Shown in pieces: positions 12,604 to 57,130 of a stretch of 64,000 nucleotides of DNA. Position 1 is the stretch's first letter, and each line of letters opens with the position of its first letter. The DNA is from Sipunculus nudus. Taxonomy: Eukaryota > Annelida > Sipuncula > Golfingiida > Sipunculidae. The stretch is taken from NCBI GenBank assembly GCA_026874595.1, contig CM049316.1, positions 56,431,676 through 56,495,675 on the forward strand. The letters run 5' to 3'. Position numbers and translations under genes: made by a program. The notes below the pieces were generated by a model. It saw only the letters and a list, made by a program, of their open reading frames with translations, did not search any database and was not told where the DNA came from.

Positions 12604-15600
12604 CTACAAGTCAATAGTTGCTTTTGTTTTGAATTTCCTCCCAGCTCTTTCGCTGGCCCTGTACTGGAACTGATTGCCATATATTGTCAACTTGAAACCA
12701 TCAATATCTGTGGTGAAGATGGTATTCTCTTTTGGTATCACTGAAGAGAGAGAAACAAACATGTTTTACTAACAAGAACAAAAACAAGTGTACCAACATG
12801 CATTATATGAGTTAACTATTTTCTGCTCATTTTCATTCAGATTTCCGGGGGAAATTCTAACACTCTTGTTTATACATTAGAAACAATTTCTCATTTTCCT
12901 TTGTATCTATAGTAATATTAGTTTTCAACAGTGACCACAGAGGAGTTTGCTTTTTTTTATGGAAACTATAAAAGCTGAATATAAATGTGTTCAACTTCAG
13001 AAAATAAAGCCAAGTTAGGGGAATTCTGGATGTCAACCTAAAATGGTCCTGAGTAGCAATATGTGCAACAAAGGGTTATACCTACCGGTATGTAAAGCAA
13101 ATGTATATTATATAGCATATGTTTGTCCCTTACATGAAATATTCTGATTAAACAATTATTTTAAGCCTTGTCAGTGTTCACTGCAAATGCATAACCTCCT
13201 TCTAATTTCTCAGACTTAATCACTGATCTTGAATTTTTCTTGACTTTTTCGATGACTTAAAATATCTATTTATTGTCTTGACCTTTAAATCCTCAAATAT
13301 ATCTTCAACAATGAATTCCTTAGTTTTGTGCTCCAGAATATCTGTTGTTTGACCCTGACCATGACTTTTTTTTAACAGAGCCAGAGAGATACCAATTGTA
13401 TCATTAGTTTTACTTCTATTTCTAACACCTACCTTTAAGCTGATCAGCTTTTGTTATGATTTTGAATGTGTTCTTTGTTTCTTGTAGAACAATGCCAGAT
13501 AAACCAACAAGTGCTGGGTTGGCTGACTGTGTCACGCTCAGTTCAGCACCATGATAATCTGCCTTCAACAGACTCTCCTCAGCATTTGGAAGACCACTCT
13601 CAGACAACCTGTGTGAAATAAATTAAAGGGGGCTATTCTGATATCTGACATCTATTAACTAAAGATAATTCCTTGAACCTTTTGTAAAAATAGGCCGGAA
13701 AAAGCCAAACCCACACATTTATAGCCACATATTAATAACAAAATAATCCAAACACATTCAGCAAGGACATCTGTTGGTAAGTAAGACGAACCAGCTTTGC
13801 AAAGGGCCTTTTGCAACTAGTGACCCTATAGCTTCCACACATATGCAACAACCAGGTTGGGTTACATGTTTTTTTTTTGTTTGTTAACATTGACACATGT
13901 ACAGTCTTTACAATTACCCAGAATTCATTAAAGGGACATAATCAGGATCAATATCATGCCTATTCTTTAACACTATCAATTAGGTTTTGCTTTATACAAA
14001 CGTTTCCAAGCAAAATCATCCCAGCACACCATCTTATTACCTCACATAGGGCTGTTTAACACCTTGTAATGGCTCTGCGTGCTGGTAAACACAGTCAACG
14101 TGTGTCTGTTTACCAAAACAAGGCAGTGTGACCAGAGGTCCAAATGTGAGCCACAACACAGGATGTTCCAGCCAGTGGGAACATGTATTACATTTTTTGG
14201 ACCAAGTCAGTCAGGGCATCTCCTGATTTACACGTTTTGGCCCAGGTGATGCAAGGACTCCCATCTGCTGTGTATATGTTGACACTTGTGATTGCATTTG
14301 GTCCAATAATTTTTATGCTGGTTTACAGGAGTAAGCAAATGGTTTCAGGGAATTATTTTAGAAGGTGCAACTTTCTTTTGGGGGGAAAAAGCTATTTTTC
14401 ATGTTAATTCAACATGCTTTATAGGTGATTGGGCCCCTTTAATATGTAGGCAGAGTTAGCCAGAAACACATTAATTCACCTGAAAAGGTGGATGAGTAAC
14501 TGGTTTTACAGCAACAATAAATCCACTGAAAGGTCACTTTTACCAAAGTAGATTCATGTTAACCTCTTCATAAAACTTGAGATCAACAAGTCTTGTTAAA
14601 ATCACAAGGCTACATGAATAAGGTGAATTTTCAACAGACCTTGACACACACAAAAAAAATATGCAAAGAAGAGTTCAAATTGTAATTTTTTTATGGTCCC
14701 TGGGTGGGAATACTGATATACTGCTCCAAACACTATATTTAAAACTTTTTCCACTTAGTGTGAGAATACAAAAAATATCCTTTTTTTTAAATGCAGAAGA
14801 ACAACAACAATTTTTTAGTACATTTTACATTGACTTCACAAATGTGTGTTCTACTTAACAGAGGACTTGGTGCTCATTAACAAAAAATTATATCATTCCA
14901 CAGAACAATAATGTGGTGTGCCCTATTGGACAATGAACCATAAGAATTACTCAATATCTAGGGAGTTGTTTGATTGAACCTCACACTCATATAGAAAAAA
15001 TCCCCCTCAAATAAAAATTTTAGTGATCCTTAATCTGACATGTATGCGAGTCCATGATCACAAAAGCTGAAAACTTCCATACTTTGTAAATAAAGATATA
15101 TCTGTAGATTACAAAAAAAACATATGTTGACCTCAACATATTCATGTTAAGACAAAGGCAGTTCTCCTTGACCAATACAGGTTTGAAAAAAAAGTGCAGA
15201 AGTTACATGTTGTGTTATTCCACAATGGATATATCTGAATGAAAGGCTTATGCTTTCTGGTGTATCTTATGTACATTCTTGGTCACAACAATTAATATAT
15301 AAATAGTACCATAATTATCTGACCATGAGACTTCTCATGCTTGTATTTGAACAAACACCACATATAAAAGCTTTCACCTGTAATTAATTACCACACCTGT
15401 AAAAATATATACTAACCTGTCAGATCTTATTAGTGTTCTGATGTAACTTTTCCAAAGCTCATGCAGTGGCAGGTGTAGATCATATCTAAAAAACAAAATA
15501 TTTTATGTACATATTTATGTGTGAATGTCCACATTTTTGTACACGCAAGTCTTCAACAATGCATGTATGACATGGCAATCATACCAATGTCTTACTCACT

Positions 15601-17900
15601 GATGCTCAAATGAAATCTTATTTAAATGCCAAATCTTGCTGGATTTCTTGGCTGAGCATTCTTGTAATAAAAATGTGCCTATAGATGATTTATATTCACA
15701 CATGTGATCAATAAAGACTGATTGCCCTTTATTTGATAAAATTGTGTCCATTCTTAAGAGTGATGTTCAGTAATTTATTACATAACAGATCTATGTAGAA
15801 ATATGTTAATTATAATAAAAATTCAAAATATTTTAGAAAATGTATTATATATCAAAAGATAATAGCAATGATTAATAGGTTATGTGCCATATCTATATTT
15901 TTATCTTTTCATACAAAAGTGCATACTTCTGGTGATCTGACTGTATTTTAAAGAGTCCAAGGCCGCGCCGTTCCTTGACAGTGAGCGTTTTCCTTTTCTG
16001 AGGTTTCCGGTTATATCGAGCTTTTTTGGTTTTTGCAGCATCTAATACTTGTACTTTGTACTTCAAGTCTTCCTCCAAGTTCTCATGGGGTCGTTGGTGA
16101 ATGTGGTTCTTGATAAAAACCTGTAAATACTTCTCTCTCTTTTCTTCACTCACCTAATAGGATATAAAAGTTTGATAAATTTTAAACTTTGATATAATAA
16201 GAAAGCGTTAAGAGGAACATGCAAAAAAAGTATTAGACCAAAAAAAAAAAGGTTGGGTTCTCAGGCACTTTTTTTCAGAAATCAGTATGCTAATTATTTT
16301 ACCTTTTTTTTATGTTTCAGTATGTTTCGATAAAAATGTCATATGATCAGGGAAATTAAAGCATGATAATAACAGAATTGTTTTGCTAAACAGGTAAAAG
16401 CATTACATAACAAAGAAAATCTTATCTAAATTGTATTATTTTAAAGAAATTCTTTAAAGAAATGTCCCAGCAGCTAAGAGCTCAATATTGGAAATTTCCT
16501 ATAGAAAATCAAAATAAAATTTGTTGCTTTATCTGGTTTCTCATCAAACTTTGAAGTATAGCACTAGCACAAGAAATGCAAGACAAGATTTATATGTATG
16601 TGACAGTTAACATATGGCTGCATCACAGATGAGCTCTGTCCACCAGAACAAGTGCACCTTGGATCATACTCTGCCTGTGTACCCTTTAACACCATTCATT
16701 ACTTTATGCCTGGGTTTCCATCATTACAAGTGAATGACAAAGTTCTTGTTCTGAGGTGGGTGGAAACAAAAACATTTTATGGTGATAGAATCTCCCCTTT
16801 CAGTTAAAAATTCACCTGTACAGCCCCCATTTGTTATTATACCATGTGATGAAAAATAATTATCTTATTCATACGCCTTGTAATAAAGACAACAAATATG
16901 ATGAAAAGTGATTTTAGAATAAAAGTTTATATTTAATATTTATGTATAGTCCGTACCAGTACCCGTGTCCGCATGTTTTTCCGGGATAACTTTTTATACA
17001 AGTAAAGCAGTGTAAACCTTTCTTGTCCAAAGGTTGCAGGAGCTATTCTGCCGACTACCTGCGCAAAAAGTAACGCCTTACCTTGCTTTAATTTTGTATG
17101 AGACGAATAATCCAAAATATGACAAAACAGGTTACAGCTTTTACAACTCATTCCTTGCCTGAGAACTGATAATTAACAAGCCAGTAAAACTTATGACGTC
17201 AGTCAATTGAAGGTGAAGCGCGACCGATCACTGTGACGTCTTTGTGACGTCACTGTTGTCTAACAAACACCAAACGCAGCCATAGACATGGAAAGTGTAT
17301 CATGGAGGAATGTACTGTCCAGCAGTGCCGGGAAGACGCCATTCCAGTATTTCAGCATAAATAACGCAAAAGAGTCGCAAAGTTAATACATTTTACATGA
17401 TATATAACTTCTTTACACAAAATCGGCAGAATATCTGTATATCTACTTTAGGCCAAAGGACATTTTTAAAGAATATTTTTAAAATAATTATCGCGAAAAA
17501 ACATCCGGACACGGGTTTTGGGACGGACTATAGTTTAATTACTTGCACCCATTATAACATAATTGAAACAATAATATTAACCCTCGCCATCCCACATATT
17601 AATTATTATGTATACATACAAATCATCTCCTAAAAAAAATATTGTCACCTGTCTGAAAATTGTATTGCATCAAAGCGTTAGGGTCATCAACTTAAATATG
17701 TTTATAATAATAAATTAATATTGATTTTAATAATAATAATTTATAATATCCACTCTAAACAGCTTCATGGCTTAGTCTTTGAAGTTACTCGGTGAAACAT
17801 TGCCTTAAATATAATCAATCAAAATTACACAAAATAGTACCTTCAGTTTAAGATCTGTCTGATTTGACACTATGGTGTCACTGAGTGGTACGTTGGCCAT
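12604..17900 (-). CDS. POP4: POP4/RPP29, RNase P and RNase MRP protein subunit p29 (five exons)
   Basis: POP4 is a conserved protein subunit of nuclear RNase P (tRNA 5' leader removal) and RNase MRP (pre-rRNA processing). Coding exons on the minus strand are 17841-17900, 15915-16153, 15417-15485, 13433-13608 and 12604-12740. All are bounded by GT/AG and their phases join to 226 codons plus stop, close to the 220 residues of the human protein. The basic N-terminal half carries NRKPQKRKTLTVKERRGLGL. Next come LHLPLHELWKSYIRTL and the Sm-like barrel segments LLKADYHGAELSVTQS, SGIVLQETKNTFKIITK and, near the C-terminus, GRKFKTKATIDL. These match the family in order. The ATG at 17898-17900 sits next to a divergent 5' region shared with NUP93. 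Intron 1 and intron 3 each contain an inverted-repeat element (16945-17532 and 13928-14442). No lesion is seen in the coding exons. Confidence 0.95.
13928..14442 (+). mobile_element. Non-autonomous inverted-end repeat, family A, copy 1
   Basis: This 515-bp unit starts TTAAAGGGACATAATCAGG and ends GATTGGGCCCCTTTAA, so the ends are imperfect inverted repeats (TTAAAGGG--C-AATC). The same unit occurs at 63177-63698, and a 5'-truncated copy at 36898-37167. It contains no transposase. It lies in POP4 intron 3. The superfamily is not determined. Confidence 0.75.
16945..17532. mobile_element. TIR element (MITE-like) in POP4 intron 1
   Basis: The left end TATAGTCCGTACCAGTACCC and the reverse complement of the right end TATAGTCCGTCCCAAAACCC align for about 48 bp with few mismatches, sharing ACCCGTGTCCG-ATGTTTTT. 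TA is a possible target duplication. The 588-bp unit has no transposase. Its middle is much more GC/CpG-rich than its ends and holds three CRE-like palindromes with ATGs facing away on both sides (minus 17151, plus 17288). Confidence 0.75.
17194..17252. promoter_or_regulatory. Cluster of three CRE/ATF-like sites
   Basis: TGACGTCA at 17194-17201, TGACGTCT at 17234-17241 and TGACGTCA at 17245-17252 lie within 59 bp. The consensus CREB/ATF palindrome is TGACGTCA. Whether they act on POP4, NUP93 or only on the mobile element is unknown. Confidence 0.5.
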
Positions 17901-18135
17901 TCTATATTTGATTTGTGTCTTCCTTACTACGATCTGTTCATCTCTGCTGCTCAGCAGCTCAGAGGAGGTTACATCATGTGTCGGAAAAGGCGGAATATTT
18001 TGCTGTTTTCAGATTTGATTCCCGTTGCGCCGCGAAAGTTTCACCCAAGAAAGGACGTGCTGTCCAAACCAACCTCTTGCAAAAAAGGATCGGAGAAAGG
18101 GCTAATTTGAACACAGAGTGGGAGATCGCAAAAAG
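17901..18135. promoter_or_regulatory. Head-to-head POP4/NUP93 promoter and possible NUP93 5' non-coding exon
   Basis: POP4 translation starts at 17900 leftward. The sequence to the right is CpG-rich against an AT-rich background and ends with a plausible donor at 18136 (AAAAAG/GTTTGT). The first coding exon of NUP93 begins with an acceptor at 22898, only 8 bases before its ATG, so an upstream non-coding exon is required. This stretch is the best candidate. An open frame through 18160 has no known domain. Transcript data would decide. Confidence 0.4.
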
Positions 18136-18324
18136 GTTTGTAGTCTGTTATGAACGCTGACTACTTTAGAGTAACCAGCAAATTTCACCCAGGCCAGAAA
18201 TAGCATGCCGGCGGGCGATAATATGATGGTTTAGCCAGAAAACAACACTGCGAAAGAAGCCTCAGTATGATTAATAGGCAGAGCCGCAGATAATACAGAT
18301 TGAGAAACCAACTAGGCCACGGCT

Positions 18325-18870
18325 ATTATAGTCCGTTTCACCACCTGCTGTCCACCTGTTTTTTGTTGATGATTTTCTCAAAAGTTTATATTTTTTAATA
18401 ATGCCCAAAAAAATAAAATATGGAAGTGACAACCTAATATGGCAATTAACAATTTTACAATAAATCCACCGTTTATGTTTCACAACATTTTAATCTCTTC
18501 ACCATGATCTGGTAGATATGATGTTTCCCTCCATAAGTTGCCAACCTTATTTTAGCTGGTTATATTTTTTAGAGTGTTTACATGAGATCATCCAATCAGC
18601 AGCTGTCAGTTGAGGCTGTTTTTGCATGTGACCAAAGACCTTGACCGCCATAAATTGGTCTGATATGTTGTAAAATGTAGACTGATTTCTCATATTTTCA
18701 AATAATTATGTTTCTTAAATACGGTGTAAGGTAGGTATTAATTTACCTTGTTGAAAATTAGGTCCTTTAATCCTCTACTCCCCACTATTATTGTTTCCCT
18801 TGAAATGTAACTAATAAAAATTTTCATAGCAAAAACCAGGTGGATATGAGGGGATGAAACGGATTATAAT
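18325..18870. mobile_element. Second TIR element (MITE-like)
   Basis: The left end ATTATAGTCCGTTTCACCAC and the reverse complement of the right end ATTATAATCCGTTTCATCCC align over about 40 bp, including TCCACCTG-TTTTTG. The 546-bp unit has no ORF of note. The terminal TATA(G/A)TCCGT resembles the ends of the element at 16945-17532, suggesting related families with TA targets. Confidence 0.65.
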
Positions 18871-18931
18871 CAAATTAATCTAATGTAAAGCGTTTGTCCT
18901 GTCATATCTGTTTGATTTTTGAATGGAACTG

Positions 18932-19557
18932 ATGATTTTATATAGGAAGTGCCTAAACAGCCGGCAGAGTGCCGGTTGTTTAGCCCACAGGCTAAACAAC
19001 CGGCAGGGTGCAGGCGGTTTAGCCCACAGGCTAAACAGCCGGCAGGGGAAATTGATGAGATGTCATATCAAAGGATATGCAGATTGTTTGATTAAATTTA
19101 ATCAAGTGTGAAGCATAATGACTGTTTATACACTAGTGTGCTTATGAGTAAACAAATAATTAGTGCCACAGTATGAGAACAAACAAATCAGGATATGTCA
19201 AATACACTGAATGATCCAAGGATTAGCTTATTCAAATAATATTACACCTCACCCAATTAAAGTAGTTGGCCCTACTGTGTTGTGAGGTGTTTAAAGAAAG
19301 ATCCACATCAAATGGTAATTCTTACATACAGACCAGCACAATATCTAATTTGGTAAGTCAGCTCTATATTGTCAGCTCATTATCAAAATAAATACAGAAA
19401 TTATGGAGTATCACACTGAAATAGAGAATACATTCATTTACCAGTGTTAAGCCTGTGTGCCAGACTTCCGACAAGGTCAATTGTCTCTGCCGGCTGTTTA
19501 GCCTGTGGGCTAAACTGCCGGCACCCTGCCGGTTGTTTAGCCACTTCCTTTTATATA
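18932..19557. mobile_element. Foldback-like element with modular inverted ends
   Basis: The left arm (18932-19052) and the right arm (19480-19557) are inverted copies: both begin TTATATA-AGGAAGTG-CTAAAC when read inward. Each arm contains alternating modules AACCGGCAGGGTGC and GTTTAGCCCACAGGCTAAAC, the latter itself an almost perfect palindrome. About 430 bp of unrelated AT-rich sequence separates them. No transposase is present. Confidence 0.65.
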
Positions 19558-19569
19558 AGGCCATCCTTT

Positions 19570-22500
19570 GCGAGGGGGGGGGGGGGACACTGTATAATTG
19601 TTGTATTCAAAGAAAACATTTAGTAATTTAGTTAAAAAGCAATTGTCTTAATTCTGTTAGTCCAGAACTGGACTGTTTTGGGCCTAATTGTAATCTGATG
19701 TCTATGTTGCCCCGTTGCCCCATCACAGTCCAGCACCAAAATGCCACTTCCAGGGAGTCCAGTGGAGAATCCCACTGGAAGGCTTAAACTCTTATGACTC
19801 AGTCTTATCATCCGAGTTGTTATTTACCTCTCAGCATCGAATCCACATCTTCCCAATACTGATATACTGTATTTTCTCAAAAAATTCAGAATCTGTTTTA
19901 TTTCGTAAAAGTAGTTTTCTTAAAATCTTTATTATTTTTTTACTATATACTTTTCAAAGAACAAACCTCGGAGCTCAGCTGTCAGGCTGGCGGTTTTGTG
20001 ACAATTGCCATCTTGCCTTGTTATGACATGACCATATTGAATGGAACAACAAGAACTTTTTTAGTGTTATCAAAGGAATCCCCATTACTGATATGAATGT
20101 AGTACTAGGGTGACTGTTAAAAAAATATATATTACTCAAAAAATGGTTTCGATATGTTTGAGTAGCATCCCAACATTTGAAAAAAAGGCGACTTGCATAA
20201 ATCATCCTTGGCTTAAGCCCTAACCAGGCCATGGACGAACCATTACCGCAAATTATCGCCTCGCGTAAAACATTCGCAGCACCTGTTGACAATTGACTTT
20301 TGCCCTCCAATATTGCCCTTTACTATGATTTATAAATATATAATTATTGACATGCTCAAAACATGGGCAGAAAACTTTCCTTTTATAATTCCAGTATACC
20401 TGTCCTTACGATGTCATCTCTTTAAAAGTGCTAGTTTTATTCCGATTGCAAGTGATATAACTATGGTGCAAACGAGTTTAATGCATGCACATTTTATTGG
20501 GAATTCCCAAGTCACGCGACTTCAGCGTGCGTTACCCGAGGTCAAACGGGGCCACACATATACTAATTACTCTTATTTCTGACATGAGAAATAAAATTTT
20601 TATATAATTTGTTGTTCTTCATTTCATTAAATTGTGTTATTGTTAACTGATTTTGTTCATATTCACAATTAACATTGTCTAACCATTCATGTGGAGTTTG
20701 TAATGGTCACTCGTTTGGTTAAGGTGTGTTTTGATCTAGTGTACTAATTAATCATCAAAGGATTGTGATGGGAGCCTTGCGCCCCGGCAGGTTTCCTATG
20801 TAATTAATTGTCAAAGGGATGTTGTCTGGTGCATCGGCGGTCTTCCTTTCACAAGCAATTAACGCTTCCCCCTTGGACTGCGACTCCCGGGAAGCGGCCC
20901 TCGCTAAACTACCTTGAGCAGTTCAGGAACTTGTCACATTAAAGTGCAGTTAAACGATATTCAGCAGCAGATATAACAGACATTGTCTTGGCCATTAATT
21001 AATTGATACACGTTATTTTAGCGCTCAAATATTTGTATATGTTTGCACTTGTCATTTGGGAATACCGTTCATAACAAAAGATTATGAAAAAATCTTTTGT
21101 TTTATTCAGCATGGAAATAAACTTCGATTTGGTCCATGCATACAGTAATTCAGTAAATGATAGGCACAAAAATATTTGTAAAGTTTAAGCAAAATCTGTT
21201 ATAAAATTTACTCCATGTGGCCTTAACAGCTGATCAGAAGTCGACTGTCAAGTATGGTGGCCTAAACGTGAGACCCATCTATATAATGTACCATTATGAA
21301 ACTAAGAAATCATAAGTTTTCATGGAGAATCTCGTATTTAAAGATTACCTGAGGGGAAAAAAGAACTACTGAAACGGGTTAAATCAAACAAACGTGACAA
21401 ATATTGACACCTTGGTCTTATATAAGGTAGATATTTAAACTTCTGGCATTATCGCCCATCTATGAAACGACATTGATGGTCCATGGGTCAGCAAAACTAA
21501 ATTTATTCATTTTTTATTGTTTTATTTTGTAATTCCAAGATCGTAATTTTTTTTCATTCCAAATTATTTGAGAAAATACGGTATCCATATTTTTTCATAA
21601 TTATCCCCATGAGCTGATATATCCTGTAAGCCAATGTCGTATCTGGTAGTTAGATGTGTTAGGAAAATATATAAGGAAATCAGATTATATAACTAGGCCC
21701 GAACTGTCTAGTTCTGGACTATAACTCTGTCAAATGTGCCCTTAACATTTACGTAAATTGCTTACATCTGCAACCCAGTGTTTTGGTTATCTTCGTAACT
21801 CTCAGTCTCACACAGTATAAGTCAGTAGCGGCCTTAAGTTTGTCCATTTTGACCACCACTATGTTTGTGGTAGCGATACATCATACAGGCATTACATTTT
21901 TTAGCGGCAGCCACCTAATCATCAATCTTGTATTCAGTCCGTTCGTTTAAAAATTACATGGGAGTCATGTTTTCATGGCTAGTTGCCATGGAGGTCAGAC
22001 CCCCATCACACAAAACATTAAATGTACTACACCAAAATGTCGCTTGAAGCACTCAGTTCATATAATAACACATAATTAATAAATATTCTTCAGTTTAATT
22101 GGACATCCGAAATGACCTTTGCAAATAGGATCAGAATTGGGCCTCATTTTAACACAGAGTGCAAGATTGCAAAGGGTGTGGGAGGGTGTACAGAATTTAG
22201 TCTACATTTTTAGACATGAAAATAAAGAAATTTTCTTTGCTTATTTCCTCATATTCTAGCACCATTCAGCCCTCTGACATAGAGAGTCCATGATCAACGT
22301 ACTAGCATCAAAGTGCCTTTACATCTTTCAGCGTGGACTGCACTGTAACACTTGATGAGGATGCAATATTTTTTACAAAGCCTCTGTTCCGACAAGTACG
22401 CTGTGCGTCGCTGTCACTTATCATTAACCAGACGTATTATTAGCTTTTTCTGTATACTTTCTAACAACACCTACCATGTGCAAGAAAAATTTGGTTTTAC

Positions 22501-22890
22501 TCAGCATATCAGCATATCCATCTGCATGTTTTTTTTAAATTTCTGACTGCTTGTTTACAAGCATGGCTTGCATAGGTTACTGAATGAAAGCCAACTTGTA
22601 TGCAATACAGGAAATGACTTGTTACCTTAGAGACCAATTCTCGGTTTGGTTTGTGAGATAGCATGTATTCTCTCTGTTAATTCAACACTCATAGCCCAAT
22701 GTTAAGAATACCACCTGTTTACCATTATATCAATGCAACAGAATGGATGACAGTTGCAGTACATTCACCTGTATGGCCTATATCATGACTCGATTTATAA
22801 TATTTGAACAAATGTATCAAAAGACATGCTGCATTTTTGTATACAGAACAATTTGGACAATTCTAATGACCAGGTATTTTATCTTGTATT
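19570..22890. other. Probable NUP93 5' intron / intergenic, no exon recognised
   Basis: A GC-richer patch at 20720-20960 and a 111-codon minus-strand frame at 19975-20310 stand out, but neither carries a motif I recognise. The rest is AT-rich and unremarkable. If the 5' exon at 17930-18135 is real, this is NUP93 intron sequence. Confidence 0.4.
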
Positions 22891-22906
22891 ATCATCAGGT
22901 ATCAAG

Positions 22907-54410
<31,504 letters not shown>

Positions 54411-54643
54411 CAAAGGTTCATCTGGTTCAGGTGGAAGTATTAATGTATTAAAGGATAATGAATCAAAGTCATGTGTGCTTATCAGAGCTGGTCCATAACT
54501 CTGTTCACCTCATGCAGATGGAGGTTTCATGGGGAAGATGAATACTAATAAATATCAAGGACATGAGAAGAATGAACTCAGGTTAAGCTGCTAACAGACC
54601 AGTCTACCTCCGTCAAAAGAAGGTTTAAATGGACTGAAATGAG

Positions 54644-54962
54644 AATAAATAAGTTTAAGGATACAAGAATGCCAAACTCAAGTTCTGCATTATGAAATAC
54701 TGATCAGTTGCTTCATAAACCAGATCATCTAATTGAGATGATGGTTCAAGTGAACTGTAGGGAAAATAACAAATTTTCAAGGATACAAAAAAAGGCTATC
54801 ATCAAATTCTCTGGGCTGTCAAAGTTGTTTACCTCTTCCAGATGGTTTGACTAGAGACTCAACAACTGTAAAATAGTAAACTTCATTGTGATAATTTAAA
54901 ACTACAAGAATTCCCTTTAGATAGAGGGGCACTAAATTTTTATGGATATTGGTTTAAATAAA
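54644..54962 (+). terminator. Candidate NUP93 polyadenylation signals
   Basis: AATAAA occurs at 54644-54649 and at 54957-54962, 234 and 547 bp after the stop. Either could be used. Confidence 0.35.
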
Positions 54963-55396
54963 ATACCAATTCAATTTAAAACACCAAAATCAGGTTTTGT
55001 ATACTAAGCCATATCTGGGTATCCAGGTCAGACTGTATGTAATGGCATTTGTAAAAGTTTGCTGATACCTTCATAATAATCATTAAATTTGTTATTGTAA
55101 CAAGACCAGTCCAACTTTAATGCTGTGCCATTTTGTACAAAAAACCGGACCAAGCTTTAACAAAAAAAGGCATTTGATCATGTGGATAACGCTAGTTTTC
55201 CTGATAATTTGAAAGTTAGAAATAAGGTATGGTACTTGTTAGATTACATCTGGATGTGACTGATCGAATGTGACCACAGGCTGGATATACCAACAATATA
55301 ATATATGGATTTCCTTACTGTAAACAGAAGTGCCAGACTGCTTGGGGAGAATTTTCAAGATAAATGTAAGTTCACTGGTTTTTGCAGCAAATAAAA

Positions 55397-56073
55397 TACA
55401 GTGAAACTTGTATAATAAGACCACCCATGGGACTGGCCAAAAGTGGTCTTAATTTACAGGTGATCTTATCAGACAGGTCAGTTCTAACCAATGTGAATGC
55501 TTTTGGTTCACACAACTTGAAGGTGGTCTTAATAGATATGTAGTCTTTCCAGGTTCCCTGGACAGTGGTTGCAAATGGTAACAGAATGAAAAAAGTTCTT
55601 CAAGAAATATGTTTGGAAAAAAGTGCTATTATGTGGTCACATAAGTAATCAAGGGAATCATGGAAAAGAAATGCTTGTCTGTTTCATTGTATAACAATAG
55701 AAATGAAGGATTTGAAAAAAAAACTGTTATAATTTTGAGAATGATAAAGACAGGAACCTTTTCCAATGATACTGGGATCTACCACCTACATGTATATAGA
55801 ACACAGCATTATACATAAAATAAAATTTATTTCTTTGAACAGTGAATGCATTACATTTTTCTTTCATTCGTTTATGACACTATTATTTACCACTGGATAT
55901 AGTCAACTTTTGGGAAGAGTTAATTTAGCCACTGGGATATACATGTAATATGGTCCACTGGGTAAAGTCCTCTAAGGTCATAGTTTAGTAGAACCACAGA
56001 ATTACAACCACCAACAGGACCATGATAAAGTGGTTGCATTTCCAAGGTGGTCGCCTAAGTGAGGTTTGACTAT
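55397..56073. mobile_element. Pogo-like short TIR repeat, downstream of NUP93
   Basis: The left end TACAGTGAAACTTG with 'AAGACCACCCATGGGACTGG' and the right end GGTCGCCTAAGTGAGGTTTGACTA are imperfect inverted termini (an indel separates TACAGTGAAAC from TA-GTCAAAC). The left end is shared with 62455-62530, the right end with 37759-37835. The middle is AT-rich and non-coding. Confidence 0.45.
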
Positions 56074-57130
56074 CAAGATTCTATCATTAGCTCGTCTGGA
56101 CATACTTAGTTAACTAAGATTTCTGTGACAGGCATGGAGCTATTCAATATAATTTTAAATTACTTATGTTGTTTTAAATCTACATTAAATTAAAGGCAGG
56201 AAATTAAGACTGTTTGTTAAAAAAAAAAATATTTTTTTATGCTGAAAAATGTGAAAAAGTCAGAATTTTTCTCAGCCAATTAACAGTTTCTAAAGAGTTG
56301 AGCCTAATGGTGAGTTAAATATAAACCAATAGTAAAACTTTATTGACCAGTGTGCTAAAAAGCAATGGGGGTATGCATTATGGCAGGCCTTGTAAAAAGA
56401 TAAGAAACCACGAAACAAACTTTTGTCATTAGATGTACTGCCTCTTTTGCTCATAATCCACCTGAAACATGTTTTCTGGTCCCTATTATAATTTTTACTT
56501 GGATCTTACTGGTGTTTATGTAAATATAAATGATACTTAGGTACTAAATTCTTGAAAACTGGTATAATTGATCCCTACATACAAATCCTGATACCTTGAC
56601 ATCATACCCTGCAGTTAATCTCGTTTTAGTTCTGTATACAATTTTTAGCTTCCCAAGAATGCATCATATGCTCACCATGATGACCAATGACCTCATTAAT
56701 TAAGCACATATTTTGTTGAGAATCGAACTCTTATGAGATATTTTAGTGGTAAAGATTTAGTTAATCCATAATCCATTCAGCTTAATCTGACACATTACTA
56801 AAGACCATGGCCCATCAGTAAAGGTCACAGACACTGGATAGTGGGTTTACATGGACAGTTACAAGAACCTATCCACATGAAAAGTGTTACTTGTTATAGT
56901 TGTGGTGTTTAGGATTTGTGCCTTATTAAGAATAAAGACTAACTAGAATATCAGCAGAAGCTGACAAAAGCCCTCAGCCAAAAGAAGAGTGTTTATAGGT
57001 GGTATCAGTAACAAGTACAAAATATTTGTTCTCTCATGGATGTATATCGGTATATGTCTAAGTTATAAATTTAAACTGGAGAGGTATGCACCATGTTTCA
57101 TAACAATCCACCATATGCTTTTCCTCACAA

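Noticed and set aside
12529-12744. Plus-strand frame of 71 codons
   Set aside because: It is antisense to the last POP4 exon, which has clear family similarity on the minus strand.
19975-20310. Minus-strand frame of 111 codons
   Set aside because: No known motif or splice support; may be part of an unrecognised repeat, so not called a gene.
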